64,000 bases of DNA from Saccharopolyspora phatthalungensis (GTDB taxonomy: Bacteria > Actinomycetota > Actinomycetes > Mycobacteriales > Pseudonocardiaceae): NCBI RefSeq assembly GCF_014203395.1, contig NZ_JACHIW010000001.1, forward strand, positions 930,001-994,000, written 5' to 3'. Each line of letters opens with the position of its first letter. The stretch's first letter is position 1. The notes beneath the pieces are model-generated. The model was not told the origin of the DNA. It saw nothing but the letters and a program-made list of their open reading frames with translations, and searched no databases. The translations under genes and the position numbers were made by a program. This document shows, one piece after another, positions 8,561 through 17,010 of the stretch.

Positions 8561-9382
8561 TCACAGGAGATCGTCGATGCGGCGGGCATAGGCCGTCACG
8601 GCGTAGACCACCTCGAAACCGCAGGCTTCGGCGAACCGCTCGGCCGTGCCGCCCTCCTCGCAGTGCGCCGCGACGAGCAGCGCATCACGCTCGTGCAGCT
8701 CGTCGACGACCTCCGCGACCAGCTCCCGTCCGACGCCCCGGCGTCGGCGGCCGGGCCGCACGATCACCTGCTCGACCAGGCCGATGCCGCGCTCGATGAA
8801 GCCCTGCGCGAATCCGGCGATGCGGTCGGCACCCGGATCGTCGACGACGCGCAACACGCAGCGCGGATCGTCGATCCGGTGCCCGAGGTTGCGCAGCAGC
8901 CGCCGCTCGCCCGACGCGGAGAGCCCGGCGTCGTCGGCGATCAGGTCAACGATCGCGGGCAGATCATGGTCCTCGGCCGGACGCGCGAGCCCCTTGGCGT
9001 CCTGGCGAACCCGGTGCAGCAGCGCCACGAGTTCTTCCACCGCGCGCCAACCTGCGTCGTCGGCGATGCCTTCGATCTCCGCGACCGTAGTCGGCGACGC
9101 GTAGACGACGGCCTCGGCGCGACCCGCCTCGGCGAAGACCTGCTCCAGCGCCAACAGGGTCCCGGCGACCTCGGCGAGCGTGCCCCACAACGCGCACGCG
9201 TGGTTCGCGATGGGCAACGGGTTGTCCTGGTTGAGCACCAGCGTCGCGGCGCCGACTCGCGTGCGCAGCCCGTAACGCACGGTGGCCGAGGCCAGCCGCG
9301 CGGTCTCGATCAGCCCGGCGAGATCGCGAGCCTGCCGGGGGTCGAGCAGGGCTTCGTCGTCAGGGTCGTGCAGCGGATCCAC
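8561..9382 (-). CDS. GNAT family N-acetyltransferase
   Basis: A 273-residue protein whose C-terminal half is a GNAT domain. The acetyl-CoA loop reads VRPGRRRRGVGRELV after the beta-4 strand LVEQVIV, and the C-terminal FAEACGFEVVYAVTAYARR is typical. The N-terminal ~120 residues are a poorly conserved helical region, possibly a degenerate second GNAT fold. The acceptor substrate is unknown. Start is uncertain: GTG 9382 has AAAGG touching it, and the upstream reading frame stays open to 9580 with a less protein-like sequence. Confidence 0.75.
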   Translation of the reverse strand: MDPLHDPDDEALLDPRQARDLAGLIETARLASATVRYGLRTRVGAATLVLNQDNPLPIANHACALWGTLAEVAGTLLALEQVFAEAGRAEAVVYASPTTVAEIEGIADDAGWRAVEELVALLHRVRQDAKGLARPAEDHDLPAIVDLIADDAGLSASGERRLLRNLGHRIDDPRCVLRVVDDPGADRIAGFAQGFIERGIGLVEQVIVRPGRRRRGVGRELVAEVVDELHERDALLVAAHCEEGGTAERFAEACGFEVVYAVTAYARRIDDLL

Positions 9383-9912
9383 CCTTTCATTGTCCCCGCC
9401 CCGTTCGGCTCGGCGCGCGGTCGGACTGACTAGGCATGGCGCGCTCTGCGCACGCCCGCAGAACTCGCCGAGAAGCTGCTGGTCGTCTTGTTCGACGCGA
9501 ACTCGGTGAGCGCAAGGCACCACGACATTCGCGACGGGGTACCGAACATCACACGCGTCCAAGATGATCACCTTCCACAAGGTCCCACCTAAAGCTCAGC
9601 CTGGCGCGGCTGGGCATGGTCGTGCAGGAACGGCGCCCGACAATGTCCACATTGGACCTATTGATCGATGACGGCCTCGCCTGATGCCTCCTGCTACATC
9701 CAGGTGATCTGCCTCAACCGCGCCCGAAAATGCCACGCTACGCATTAGCCTCGATACCGAGCGTGTCCAAGCCGTGGTCAACCCTGCGCCGACGGTGCCG
9801 CCGTCCGGGGGCGGGTTTCCCACCGGGCGCTGGAGGATCATCGAGCGACGAGTTCGCTTCTCCGCTCTAGCCGAGCCGACCGGGTGTGGGGCCCACAAGA
9901 TACGGAGGCACC
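9383..9912. other. Intergenic region, no convincing gene
   Basis: About 530 bp between the acetyltransferase and the helicase. Open frames are present but Arg/Ser/Pro-rich and lack motifs. A small dyad, GTCCA-CAT-TGGAC, is near 9645. GGAGG at 9904-9908 is the helicase ribosome binding site. Confidence 0.5.
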
Positions 9913-11943
9913 GTGACCGGGACCTGCCACCATCGCCGGGAACGACTGCGCCGCGAGGCCGAGGCGCAGCTGCGGGACCGGTCCCTGCCGACCTGGCAGC
10001 ACCGGGTGCTCCAGCGATTCGCGGTGGAGCACGAAAACGGCTGGTTTCCGCTGCTCCACCGATCCGCGCCGCACACCCCGGCCGACCGGCCCGACGCGGT
10101 GCTCGTCGGGCCGCTCGGGGTGTTGCTGATCCTGTTGCGCGACGAGGAACCCGGGTGGGAGACCTCGCGGGAGGCGTTCGTGTGGGCCGCGGAACGGCTG
10201 GCCGGAGCCTCGATCGGGCCGGGCATGCTGACCGAAGCGGCGGCCCGGACGGTGCTCGTGCAGCCCGCCGGCCACCGCGGCCGCCCGTCGAATACCGGCG
10301 AACACCTCACGATCACCGACGGCGAACTCGACCGGATCCTGCGGCGCGGCGAACGGGTACTGGAAGAAGCGGATGTGCAGGCCATCGCCCGGCACCTGGA
10401 CGGCCGCACCTTCGACCTGACGCCGATCATGTGGCAACCGCGGCGGATCCCGCAGCAGCGCGGCCCCGGCCGGACCGGCGGTACGGCAAGCCCGTTCGAC
10501 ATACCCGACCCGCGCCGGGAGCAGGTCGAGCGCGCCCCGGAGCGACTGTTCCCGGACTGGCGGTTCTTCCTGGACGGCACCCAGCTCGGCGCGGTGCGAC
10601 GGCGCTACTCGGGGCCCGCGCGGATCACCGGCCCGGCCGGCACCGGCAAATCCGTGGTGGCCCTGCACCGCTTGGCCTACCTGGCGCGACGCACCACCGG
10701 GCGACTGCTGTTCACCACGCACCTGCGCAACCTGCCGTTGATCGCCGAAGAACAGTTCCGGTCCCTAGCGCCGCAGCTCGCGCAACGCATCGAGTTCACC
10801 CACCTGCACGCCTGGGCGCGCGACTTCCTGGCCGGGCGCGGGCGGGCCGCCGAGGTCGACGAGCAGCAGGTGGAGCAGGCATTCAACGCGGTTTGGCAAC
10901 GCTCCGAGCTGACCGAGACGCTGCGCAACTTCAGGCCGGTGCGCGGCTACTGGAAGGACGAGATCGACCGGGTGATCAAGGGACGCGGCATCCGGTCGTT
11001 GGAGACCTACCGGTCGGTGTCGCGAAAGGGCCGCGGCGCGAACCTGCCACCCGAATTCCGGGCGTATGTTTGGCAGTTCTACTGCGAGTATGAGCGCGCG
11101 CTGTCCGAACGGGACGCCTTCGACCACAACGACGTGCTGATGCGGGCGCTGGCCGAGATCGAACGCCGCCCGTTGCCCCGGCAGTACACCTCGGTTGTGG
11201 TCGACGAGGTCCAAGACCTGACGCTGATCGGGCTGCGACTGGTGCACGCGATCAGCGGCGACGGGCCGGACCAGCTGCTGCTCGTCGGCGACGGTCAGCA
11301 GCAGGTGCACGCCGGTGGTTGGCGGCTGTCCGAGGCCGGAATCTCGTTGCGGGGCCGCGGGGAAATCCTGCGCCGCAACTACCGGAACCGGCTCGCGATC
11401 ACCGAGCGGGCCGGGGAGCTCGACGCGATCGACCGGTTTGACGACCTCGAGGGCGGCCCGACCGTTTCGCTGCGCTCGTCGCGGCCGGTGCTGCGCGGCG
11501 GGCAGGTCGTCGAGTGGCAAGGTAGAAACCAAGAGGAGGCCGTGGTCTCCGCGCTCCGGCGCCTCAACGACAACTCCAGTGTTGCCGTGCTCACCCGCAC
11601 CAATGGCACCGCCGAGCATTGGGAAAAGGTGTTGCGCGCCGCGGGTTTCGCGGTTCGTCCGGTGGGCCGCTGGGACGGGCGGGCTTGCGCGCCCATCCAC
11701 GTCGGCACCGTGCACCGTGCCAAGGGCACCGAGTTCCGCAGCGTGTTCCTGCCTGGCGAACCGCTGCCGTCAGGTCGCTACCGGGAAGAGCGCGAAGCGC
11801 TGCACCGACAACGTCTGGTCGGCATGACCCGGGCCCGCGATTTCCTGTGGCTTGGCACCGTGATCTCGTCGTGCGGCGCACCGTCGCGATCAACCACCCG
11901 ATCTCGGGGTCCCGAGTCAGGGTCTTCTCCGGACCCCACCTGA
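9913..11943 (+). CDS. UvrD/Rep-like superfamily 1 helicase with NERD-like N-terminus
   Basis: A 676-residue protein. Residues 1-170 contain DAVLVGPLGVLLILLRD, which resembles the core strand of a NERD nuclease-related domain (vGp-Gv-vIE-K), but the catalytic E-x-K is not evident, so it may be non-catalytic. From residue 215 it is an SF1 helicase: Walker A GPAGTGKS (240-247), motif II VVVDEVQDL, motif III-like LLLVGDGQQQVHAGG, motif IV EILRRNYRN, motif V VGTVHRAKGTEF and motif VI LVGMTRARDFLWL. The start GTG 9913 follows GGAGG. The last ~25 residues (Ser/Arg-rich) look unlike a normal ending and may reflect an altered 3' end. Likely DNA repair or nucleic-acid remodelling. Confidence 0.82.
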   Translation: MTGTCHHRRERLRREAEAQLRDRSLPTWQHRVLQRFAVEHENGWFPLLHRSAPHTPADRPDAVLVGPLGVLLILLRDEEPGWETSREAFVWAAERLAGASIGPGMLTEAAARTVLVQPAGHRGRPSNTGEHLTITDGELDRILRRGERVLEEADVQAIARHLDGRTFDLTPIMWQPRRIPQQRGPGRTGGTASPFDIPDPRREQVERAPERLFPDWRFFLDGTQLGAVRRRYSGPARITGPAGTGKSVVALHRLAYLARRTTGRLLFTTHLRNLPLIAEEQFRSLAPQLAQRIEFTHLHAWARDFLAGRGRAAEVDEQQVEQAFNAVWQRSELTETLRNFRPVRGYWKDEIDRVIKGRGIRSLETYRSVSRKGRGANLPPEFRAYVWQFYCEYERALSERDAFDHNDVLMRALAEIERRPLPRQYTSVVVDEVQDLTLIGLRLVHAISGDGPDQLLLVGDGQQQVHAGGWRLSEAGISLRGRGEILRRNYRNRLAITERAGELDAIDRFDDLEGGPTVSLRSSRPVLRGGQVVEWQGRNQEEAVVSALRRLNDNSSVAVLTRTNGTAEHWEKVLRAAGFAVRPVGRWDGRACAPIHVGTVHRAKGTEFRSVFLPGEPLPSGRYREEREALHRQRLVGMTRARDFLWLGTVISSCGAPSRSTTRSRGPESGSSPDPT

Positions 11944-11978
11944 TATCGCCCGGTCCCGGCGCCCAGCAGCCTGGATCC

Positions 11979-12710
11979 GTGGCGAAGGGAACCTCACAGC
12001 GCTGGCGGCATGCCGTCGTGTGGCTGCACGTGATCACCTCGGTCGGCTGGATGGCCCAAGCACTGGTGCTTTTCGCCTTGCTGGCAACAAGCTTCACCAG
12101 CGCCGACCCGGCCGTCCGGATCGGCGCGACCTCGATGGCGCACGTGATCGACATGCGCCTGCTCGCCCCGTTCGCCAACGCCGCGGCGTTCACCGGCTTC
12201 ATGCTCGCCGCATCCACGGCATGGGGATTCTTCCGGAACTGGTGGGTACTGGCGAAGTTCGCGATCACCCTCGTCCAGCTCTATGCCGGGATCTTCATCC
12301 TTTCCGCCGCGCTGCAGCGCTCGGTCGAGGCCGCCGCGGCAGGGCAACCCACCCCGCCGCTCCCGCAACTGGTCGGCACCGCGCTGATGGCGTCGGCGAT
12401 CGCCTTCCAGGCTTGGCTTTCGATCGCCAAGCCCTGGCGCCGCACCCCTTGGGCGGCGGGGCCGAAGCCGCCGACCGCCCCGAACTGGATCTTCGCCACG
12501 GCGGTGGCAGCTCCCCTGATCGACATCGCAACCGGCCTCGCCCTCGGCTTCCCCTCCCCGCTCTGCCAGCTGATCGTCCTGACCACCCGCCTGATCGGTC
12601 GACGTCGCGAACTCCGACCACGGCTCCCGAACTCACCCCGCCGGCAGCCGGTAGACGCACATCGCGCTGCTTCCGATCAGCAGCTGGACCACCATCGAGA
12701 GTCCTCATAG
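11979..12710 (+). CDS. Integral membrane protein of unknown function
   Basis: A 243-residue protein with four to five hydrophobic segments: WLHVITSVGWMAQALVLFAL near the N-terminus, NAAAFTGFMLAAS, FAITLVQLYAGIFILSAAL, LVGTALMASAIAFQAWL and IFATAVAAPLIDIATGLAL. It vaguely resembles DUF2269-like integral membrane proteins; I cannot assign a function. The C-terminal ~45 residues are Arg/Pro/His-rich and end close to the breakpoint of the accessory region (about 12,700), so the native stop may have been replaced. The start GTG 11979 lies 36 bp after the helicase stop. Confidence 0.65.
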   Translation: MAKGTSQRWRHAVVWLHVITSVGWMAQALVLFALLATSFTSADPAVRIGATSMAHVIDMRLLAPFANAAAFTGFMLAASTAWGFFRNWWVLAKFAITLVQLYAGIFILSAALQRSVEAAAAGQPTPPLPQLVGTALMASAIAFQAWLSIAKPWRRTPWAAGPKPPTAPNWIFATAVAAPLIDIATGLALGFPSPLCQLIVLTTRLIGRRRELRPRLPNSPRRQPVDAHRAASDQQLDHHRESS

Positions 12711-12817
12711 CTAAAGAGGTCTTGAACGATATCTCCCTCGATCACGTTGTGAGGCAGTTCAAGCCGCACGTTGTGAGGGTCAAGCTGAAGGTCATCGACA
12801 ACGTCGACGGTTAGGAT
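12701..12817 (-). pseudogene. ParB/sulfiredoxin-like N-terminal fragment
   Basis: The minus strand encodes about 39 residues beginning ILTVDVVDDLQLDPHNVRLE and continuing to GDIVQDLFSYED. The pattern (V-hydrophobic strand, LDPxNxRL, then a helix IxQDLFxxED) is the start of ParB/Srx-like nuclease-regulator domains. After ED the frame turns to SRWWSSC and stops at once. No start codon with a ribosome binding site is obvious and no downstream domain remains. I read it as a truncated gene whose 3' part was lost when flanking DNA joined near 12,700. It helps mark the left edge of the accessory island. Confidence 0.5.
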
Positions 12818-12875
12818 GCGCTGACCAGCGAAGTGATGATCTCCTGCACCTTTCGCTCCTCGTCCAGCAGGAGGA

Positions 12876-13343
12876 ATGGACGATCTCAGCAGCGAGACGC
12901 GAGAACGCCTGAACCGCCTCGAACACAAAGCCCCCGGCGACCAGATCAAGAAGGGGGCAGCCGATCTGCGGTTGCTGGCCGAGGCGCACGCGCAATGCAG
13001 CAACGACGACGCAATGCTGGTCACCCATGAAATGATCATTTCGTACGAACCATTCAGCCCGGATCCCTACTTCCTCGATGTACCGGCTGCGGCCCCCAAC
13101 ATCCTCCACGGACGCGACGAGTGGGAAATTGACCTCTCCCAGTGGGACAAAGACATCGAAGCCCCTGAGCACGAGGGCAGCACAGCAACAGGACAACACG
13201 TATTGACCTGTGCCCGGTCACAGCCTCCGGCGGTCACCGAAATCGTTGACCTTCTCAACCGCAGCAGCCAACCCGGCCAGCTCGCCCTGGGCCAAAACCC
13301 CTACCGGACAGACACTGCACGGCACGACGTTCACTGTGACTGA
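12876..13343 (+). CDS. Hypothetical protein in accessory region
   Basis: A possible 155-residue acidic protein starting MDDLSSETRERLNRLEHKAP. The composition (many Asp, Glu, Leu, few Arg runs) is more protein-like than the opposing frames. No domain is recognised; the middle has DEWEIDLSQWDKDIEAPEHE. The ribosome binding site AGGAGGA is too close to the ATG (about 1 bp), which weakens the call. Beyond it, 13,344-13,486 holds only a short minus-strand frame with a CxxC pair (WRCIGCRKTVIYLH), possibly another gene fragment. Confidence 0.35.
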   Translation: MDDLSSETRERLNRLEHKAPGDQIKKGAADLRLLAEAHAQCSNDDAMLVTHEMIISYEPFSPDPYFLDVPAAAPNILHGRDEWEIDLSQWDKDIEAPEHEGSTATGQHVLTCARSQPPAVTEIVDLLNRSSQPGQLALGQNPYRTDTARHDVHCD

Positions 13344-13486
13344 ACGCGACGACGATTAGGCTCCTGCCCGCTGGAGCCTTCCAGGTCGTAGTCCCGTTTG
13401 ACCTGCGCGGCCAAAGAAGCATGCAGGTAGATCACCGTCTTGCGACAGCCGATGCACCGCCACGGCCCGCTTGAGAAACGTCATGA

Positions 13487-14500
13487 TTAGAACGGGGGCT
13501 CGCCCCACGGATCGCGCTCCACCTGGAGCGCTCCAGCCGGAAGCGGTAGATTGGTCACGACGTAGAGGTTGAGGATGTCGTCACGGTCTATGAACATGAT
13601 CTGGCTTCGCTTGGCGTCGTGAAGCGCATTGCCGATCCAGTTCCGGGCGGCCTTGGTGATTTCGCCTCCAGCAACAATGAAGCCGTGATCCACCAGAACG
13701 CGCTTGTTTGTCTCGGGATCAAAGATCTCGTGCGCGAGCATCATGAGGGCCTGGTTGTGGAGCTCCGCAACGTTGGCGTTGCCCGCTCTGGTGACACCGG
13801 ACGCGTCGATCTTGCCCTTCTTGGCTTGGATGCCGAAGTAGAGGAAGTGCTGCGTAGGCAGCGTGTAGCGCATCCAAATGTCCTTGCCGTACTCCAGCGA
13901 CTTGTCCTTGTGGCCGGCCGCCGTGATGCGGTGGAACCCGAGCTGGCGGAACAGCGGTAGCAGGATTTCCTCGATCAGTTCGTCTTCGCTGCACCTACCG
14001 AGGTACGCGGCGAGTGAGTTGCGGCGCTTGACCTCCGCTGCCGTCAGCGGCCGATGGGGGTTCGCCTGCAGAACAGTAACGGTGTTCGTCCCGACGTGAC
14101 GGATATAGCAATGCCGATCATCGCCATAAAAGGCTTCAAAGCCTTCCTTGGTCAACACTTCGTTGAGCTGGCGCAGCGCGTTCTGCCTGTCTGGTCCCTC
14201 ATTCGTCGCATCGCTGGGACTCATGAGATGGTCGATCAGGCGACAGAAGATCTCAGGCGGGTGCGTTGGGCCGTCGTGCGGCTCGCCGAGCATAGAATCG
14301 AGTACGTCGGCGACCCAGCGATGCCTGGTGGATCCGTCATGCCTCCATTCGGTGTCGAGCTCTTGGAAGAACTCAGTGATGTAGCTACTTGACCGGTACG
14401 GGAAGTACTTCGGCTCCGTCCCAGGGGCTGGGTCGTGCGAGCCGAGATTTCCGCAGATCAGGTCAGCGAGCGCCTCGGAGTTCTTCCGCCTGAACTTCAT
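13487..14500 (-). CDS. Candidate defence nuclease: AbiJ-like N-terminus plus Mrr-like core
   Basis: A 337-residue protein divergent from the Wadjet operon. The N-terminal ~135 residues (SYITEFFQELDTEWRHDGST, RHRWVADVLDSMLG, later RQLNEVLTKEGFEAFYGD) look like the AbiJ-type N-terminal domain seen on phage-defence effectors. The second half reads LGFHRITAAGHKDKSLEYGK, then DIWMRY, then LYFGIQAKKGKID, which fits a PD-(D/E)XK or Mrr-type site with Asp in KDIW and the QxK element IQAKK. I chose ATG 14500; the upstream extension lacks protein-like composition. The domain assignments are by eye. Expected role: a nuclease effector of an abortive or restriction-like defence system. Confidence 0.6.
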   Translation of the reverse strand: MKFRRKNSEALADLICGNLGSHDPAPGTEPKYFPYRSSSYITEFFQELDTEWRHDGSTRHRWVADVLDSMLGEPHDGPTHPPEIFCRLIDHLMSPSDATNEGPDRQNALRQLNEVLTKEGFEAFYGDDRHCYIRHVGTNTVTVLQANPHRPLTAAEVKRRNSLAAYLGRCSEDELIEEILLPLFRQLGFHRITAAGHKDKSLEYGKDIWMRYTLPTQHFLYFGIQAKKGKIDASGVTRAGNANVAELHNQALMMLAHEIFDPETNKRVLVDHGFIVAGGEITKAARNWIGNALHDAKRSQIMFIDRDDILNLYVVTNLPLPAGALQVERDPWGEPPF

Positions 14501-14854
14501 ACCTGCCGACCTTTCCCTCCAGGGCAGGACGCCCGTCCTCACAGGTGTGTCGCCCGAATTCTCTACCTTGACGGTCGATCCCAATGCGGTCCGGCCGGTT
14601 GGCCCGATGCGGCTGACATGTCTGCCGCCAGCCCCAGCGCCGACCAACAACGGCTATGGCGGTGATGGAACAAGCGCCTCCACCGCCCCAATCCGCTTGA
14701 AAAGCTCCTGAAGGACACCCCACGTGGAGCGCCCGGCAAAGATCCAAGAAAATCCAACAGGACCGCCCGATCGGCCTAGTCTCCGACAAGCGTGTTGTCG
14801 GTGGGCTCCGGCAGGCTTAACAACGTTGGCATCAAGCGCGGCGGGTTGGCGGTC
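14501..14854. other. Divergent intergenic region before the Wadjet operon
   Basis: About 350 bp separating the candidate nuclease (minus) and jetA (plus). It must hold both promoters, but I cannot point to a clear -35/-10 pair. No RNA gene or strong repeat is visible. Confidence 0.4.
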
Positions 14855-16312
14855 ATGGAGATCACAGGCGAGCGAATTCGGGCAGCGCTGGAGTCAAACC
14901 CAACTCTGACACTGCTTAAGGCATACTCAAGAGACTGGGTGCTCCCGCTGTTCGCTGAGCATCTCGAGCAGGTCGACGGGTCGGTTTCCGCCGAGTGGTT
15001 CCACGAACGCGTTCTCGAGGCGCGGGCACAAGTCCCAGAGTGGCAAAGCAACGTCGCACCGGCCGACCACTGCCGTGACTGGGTCGAGAAGCGTTGGCTG
15101 GAGACCGAGACGCTCAACGGGCGCCTGAGGTACCGGCTGTCGCCCTACTCCCTGCGGGCGCTTCGGTTCGTCCGTGAGCTTGTCGAAGGCGAGACCACTG
15201 TCAGCGGCGCGCGCCTCGGCTCCATCTCGCACGCAGTACGGCTCCTGGCCGATATGACCGACCCCGACCGGGTTGTCCAAGTGCGACGTATCGACCAACA
15301 GATCGTCGAGTTGCGCAAGAGACGCGAAGACATCGCTTCCGGACGAGTGCGGCTGGCGACCCTGGAGGAGATGAAGCAGCAGCTGCGCGAGATACTCGCC
15401 ATGACCAGATCGCTTCCGGCCGACTTCCGCCAGCTGCGCACCATGGTTGAGGACCGCCACCAGGAAGTCTCGCGACGGGCCATGGCCCAGGGGCCGCCTA
15501 AAGCAGATCTTGTAGAGGACTACCTCCGCGAGAACGATCTGCTGTCGAAGACGAGCCAGGGCACGGCGTACCTCGGGTTCTCCCAGCTGCTGTCGTCCAG
15601 GCAGACCGACCAGCTCCGCTCCGACATCGACCAGATCCTCGCGCAGGACTTCGCGCGTGAGCACATGACTGCTGCACAGCGTGACGAACTCGACAGCATG
15701 CTCTCGACGCTCCTTGCCGCAGAACTTGACGTGCAGAACAGCTACGTACGCTGGTCCGCATCGCTGCGCCGTCTACTCACACGTGCCGCCCACGGCCGCC
15801 ACCAGCGGCTGCTCAATCTCGCCGACCGCGCTCTTCACGCAGGCGGAACCTGGGTACAAGTCAAGCCGGGACAACGGTATGTACCGCAGGACGTGCTCGG
15901 CGTGGGCCCTCTCGCGATCGTCGACATCTCCCAGACCCAACTATGGCGAGACCACGGCCCTCAGGAGGTCGTCGTTGAGGTCGGCGAGCAACGCACGACG
16001 CTGCCCGCCGAGGACCGGGCCGCCCTACGGTTGGCTGCGGGCACGAGCCCGCGTGCCATCGGACGGACCATCAACAAGCTGCTCACCAGTCGGCCGGCGG
16101 TGACCGGCGCCGAGGTGTTCGAAGCGACTGCGTCTGAGTTCCAGCGCCTGGGCACCCTGGTGAGCCTGCTCGACCTTGCCGTCATGCACGGGCAGGTCGA
16201 TATCGGCCTCGTCAAGACGGTGCGGCTGTCCGGAGACCGAGCCGTCGCCCTCGAGGCGACCCTGCCTCATCTCGTCTTCGACTCCCCTATCCCTGTGAAG
16301 GAGATGCCGTGA
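14855..16312 (+). CDS. jetA: Wadjet anti-plasmid system subunit JetA (DUF3375)
   Basis: A 485-residue DUF3375 protein, the kleisin-like subunit of type I Wadjet, equivalent to MksF. It begins with the family's winged-helix start, RIRAALESNPTLTLLKAY, then RDWVLPLFAEHLEQ. A long helical segment IDQQIVELRKRREDIASGRV and further helices lead to a C-terminal winged helix (LGTLVSLLDLAVMHGQVDIG). It should bridge the two JetC heads and bind JetB. I chose ATG 14855 because homologues start just before IR-ALE; GTG 14792 is a possible earlier start. Its stop overlaps jetB by four bases (GTGA). Confidence 0.88.
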   Translation: MEITGERIRAALESNPTLTLLKAYSRDWVLPLFAEHLEQVDGSVSAEWFHERVLEARAQVPEWQSNVAPADHCRDWVEKRWLETETLNGRLRYRLSPYSLRALRFVRELVEGETTVSGARLGSISHAVRLLADMTDPDRVVQVRRIDQQIVELRKRREDIASGRVRLATLEEMKQQLREILAMTRSLPADFRQLRTMVEDRHQEVSRRAMAQGPPKADLVEDYLRENDLLSKTSQGTAYLGFSQLLSSRQTDQLRSDIDQILAQDFAREHMTAAQRDELDSMLSTLLAAELDVQNSYVRWSASLRRLLTRAAHGRHQRLLNLADRALHAGGTWVQVKPGQRYVPQDVLGVGPLAIVDISQTQLWRDHGPQEVVVEVGEQRTTLPAEDRAALRLAAGTSPRAIGRTINKLLTSRPAVTGAEVFEATASEFQRLGTLVSLLDLAVMHGQVDIGLVKTVRLSGDRAVALEATLPHLVFDSPIPVKEMP

Positions 16313-17010
16313 ACGAGCGCACCGACGCCGTCGACGACGACTCGACATCCAGCGACGACTTGGACGAGCATGGCCTCGAAGGCGCAGCGAACTTTCCCAG
16401 CGGGTCGCAGCTGCCGACTGCGACGCGGCGAGCGTTGACGACACTGCTGACCAACCGATTCATCACCCGTTCTCGCAACCGATCCGCGTGGGACGCGTTG
16501 CTGGCATACGAGAACGAGATCCGTGAGCGTCTCGCTGACATGTATCTACTCCTCGTCGTCGACAAGGACTATGAAGTCGCCTTCAAACGGCAGGACCCGG
16601 CGGAAGACTCACCTCGACTTCTGCGCCGCGACAAACCGCTGCACCGTGATGCTTCCTTACTGCTGATTCACCTGCGCAAGGAACACACTTACACGGACGC
16701 AGCCGACGAACCGGTCGTGATTACCCGCGCTCAGGTCGGCGAGTTCCTGCGCCCGTTCCGGGAGGACGGCGACGGCGACGAGGCCCGGTTCGAAAGTCGC
16801 GTGGACAAGGCCATCCGCGCTGTGGTCGAGCTGAAGCTGCTGACGCCGGACCCGGATGCGGACTACCTGTTCACCGTTTCGCCTGCCGTAGTGCCACTGA
16901 TCGGCGCTGACGAGATGATGCGCATGGAGCGGCACTTCGTTCAGGCGGCTAAAGCAGAGGGCGCAACCGATGGCTCTGACGAAGTCAAGACCGACGAGGA
17001 CCTCACGTGA
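16309..17010 (+). CDS. jetB: Wadjet subunit JetB (DUF4194)
   Basis: A 233-residue DUF4194 protein, the KITE-type partner (MksE equivalent) of type I Wadjet. After an acidic disordered N-terminus of ~35 residues it has two winged-helix modules: ALTTLLTNRFITRSRNRSAW, the central LADMYLLLVVDKDYEVAFKR, and LLLIHLRKEHTYTDAADEPV. KAIRAVVELKLLTPDPDADY follows and the fold ends LFTVSPAVVPLIG. It assembles on the JetA kleisin. The GTG start overlaps jetA by 4 bp and its stop overlaps jetC by 4 bp, so the stoichiometry is probably set by coupling. Confidence 0.87.
   Translation: MNERTDAVDDDSTSSDDLDEHGLEGAANFPSGSQLPTATRRALTTLLTNRFITRSRNRSAWDALLAYENEIRERLADMYLLLVVDKDYEVAFKRQDPAEDSPRLLRRDKPLHRDASLLLIHLRKEHTYTDAADEPVVITRAQVGEFLRPFREDGDGDEARFESRVDKAIRAVVELKLLTPDPDADYLFTVSPAVVPLIGADEMMRMERHFVQAAKAEGATDGSDEVKTDEDLT

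Noticed and set aside
12637..12698. Short minus-strand frame MVVQLLIGSSAMCVYRLPAG with a ribosome-binding-site-like AGGA upstream
   Set aside because: Only 20 codons, overlaps the end of the membrane-protein gene and sits at a probable junction; not enough to call a gene.
12700..13500. Second copy of the ssrA 3' end as an attachment site at the left island edge
   Set aside because: I looked for the GGGAATCGAACCCGGGT block here and did not find it.
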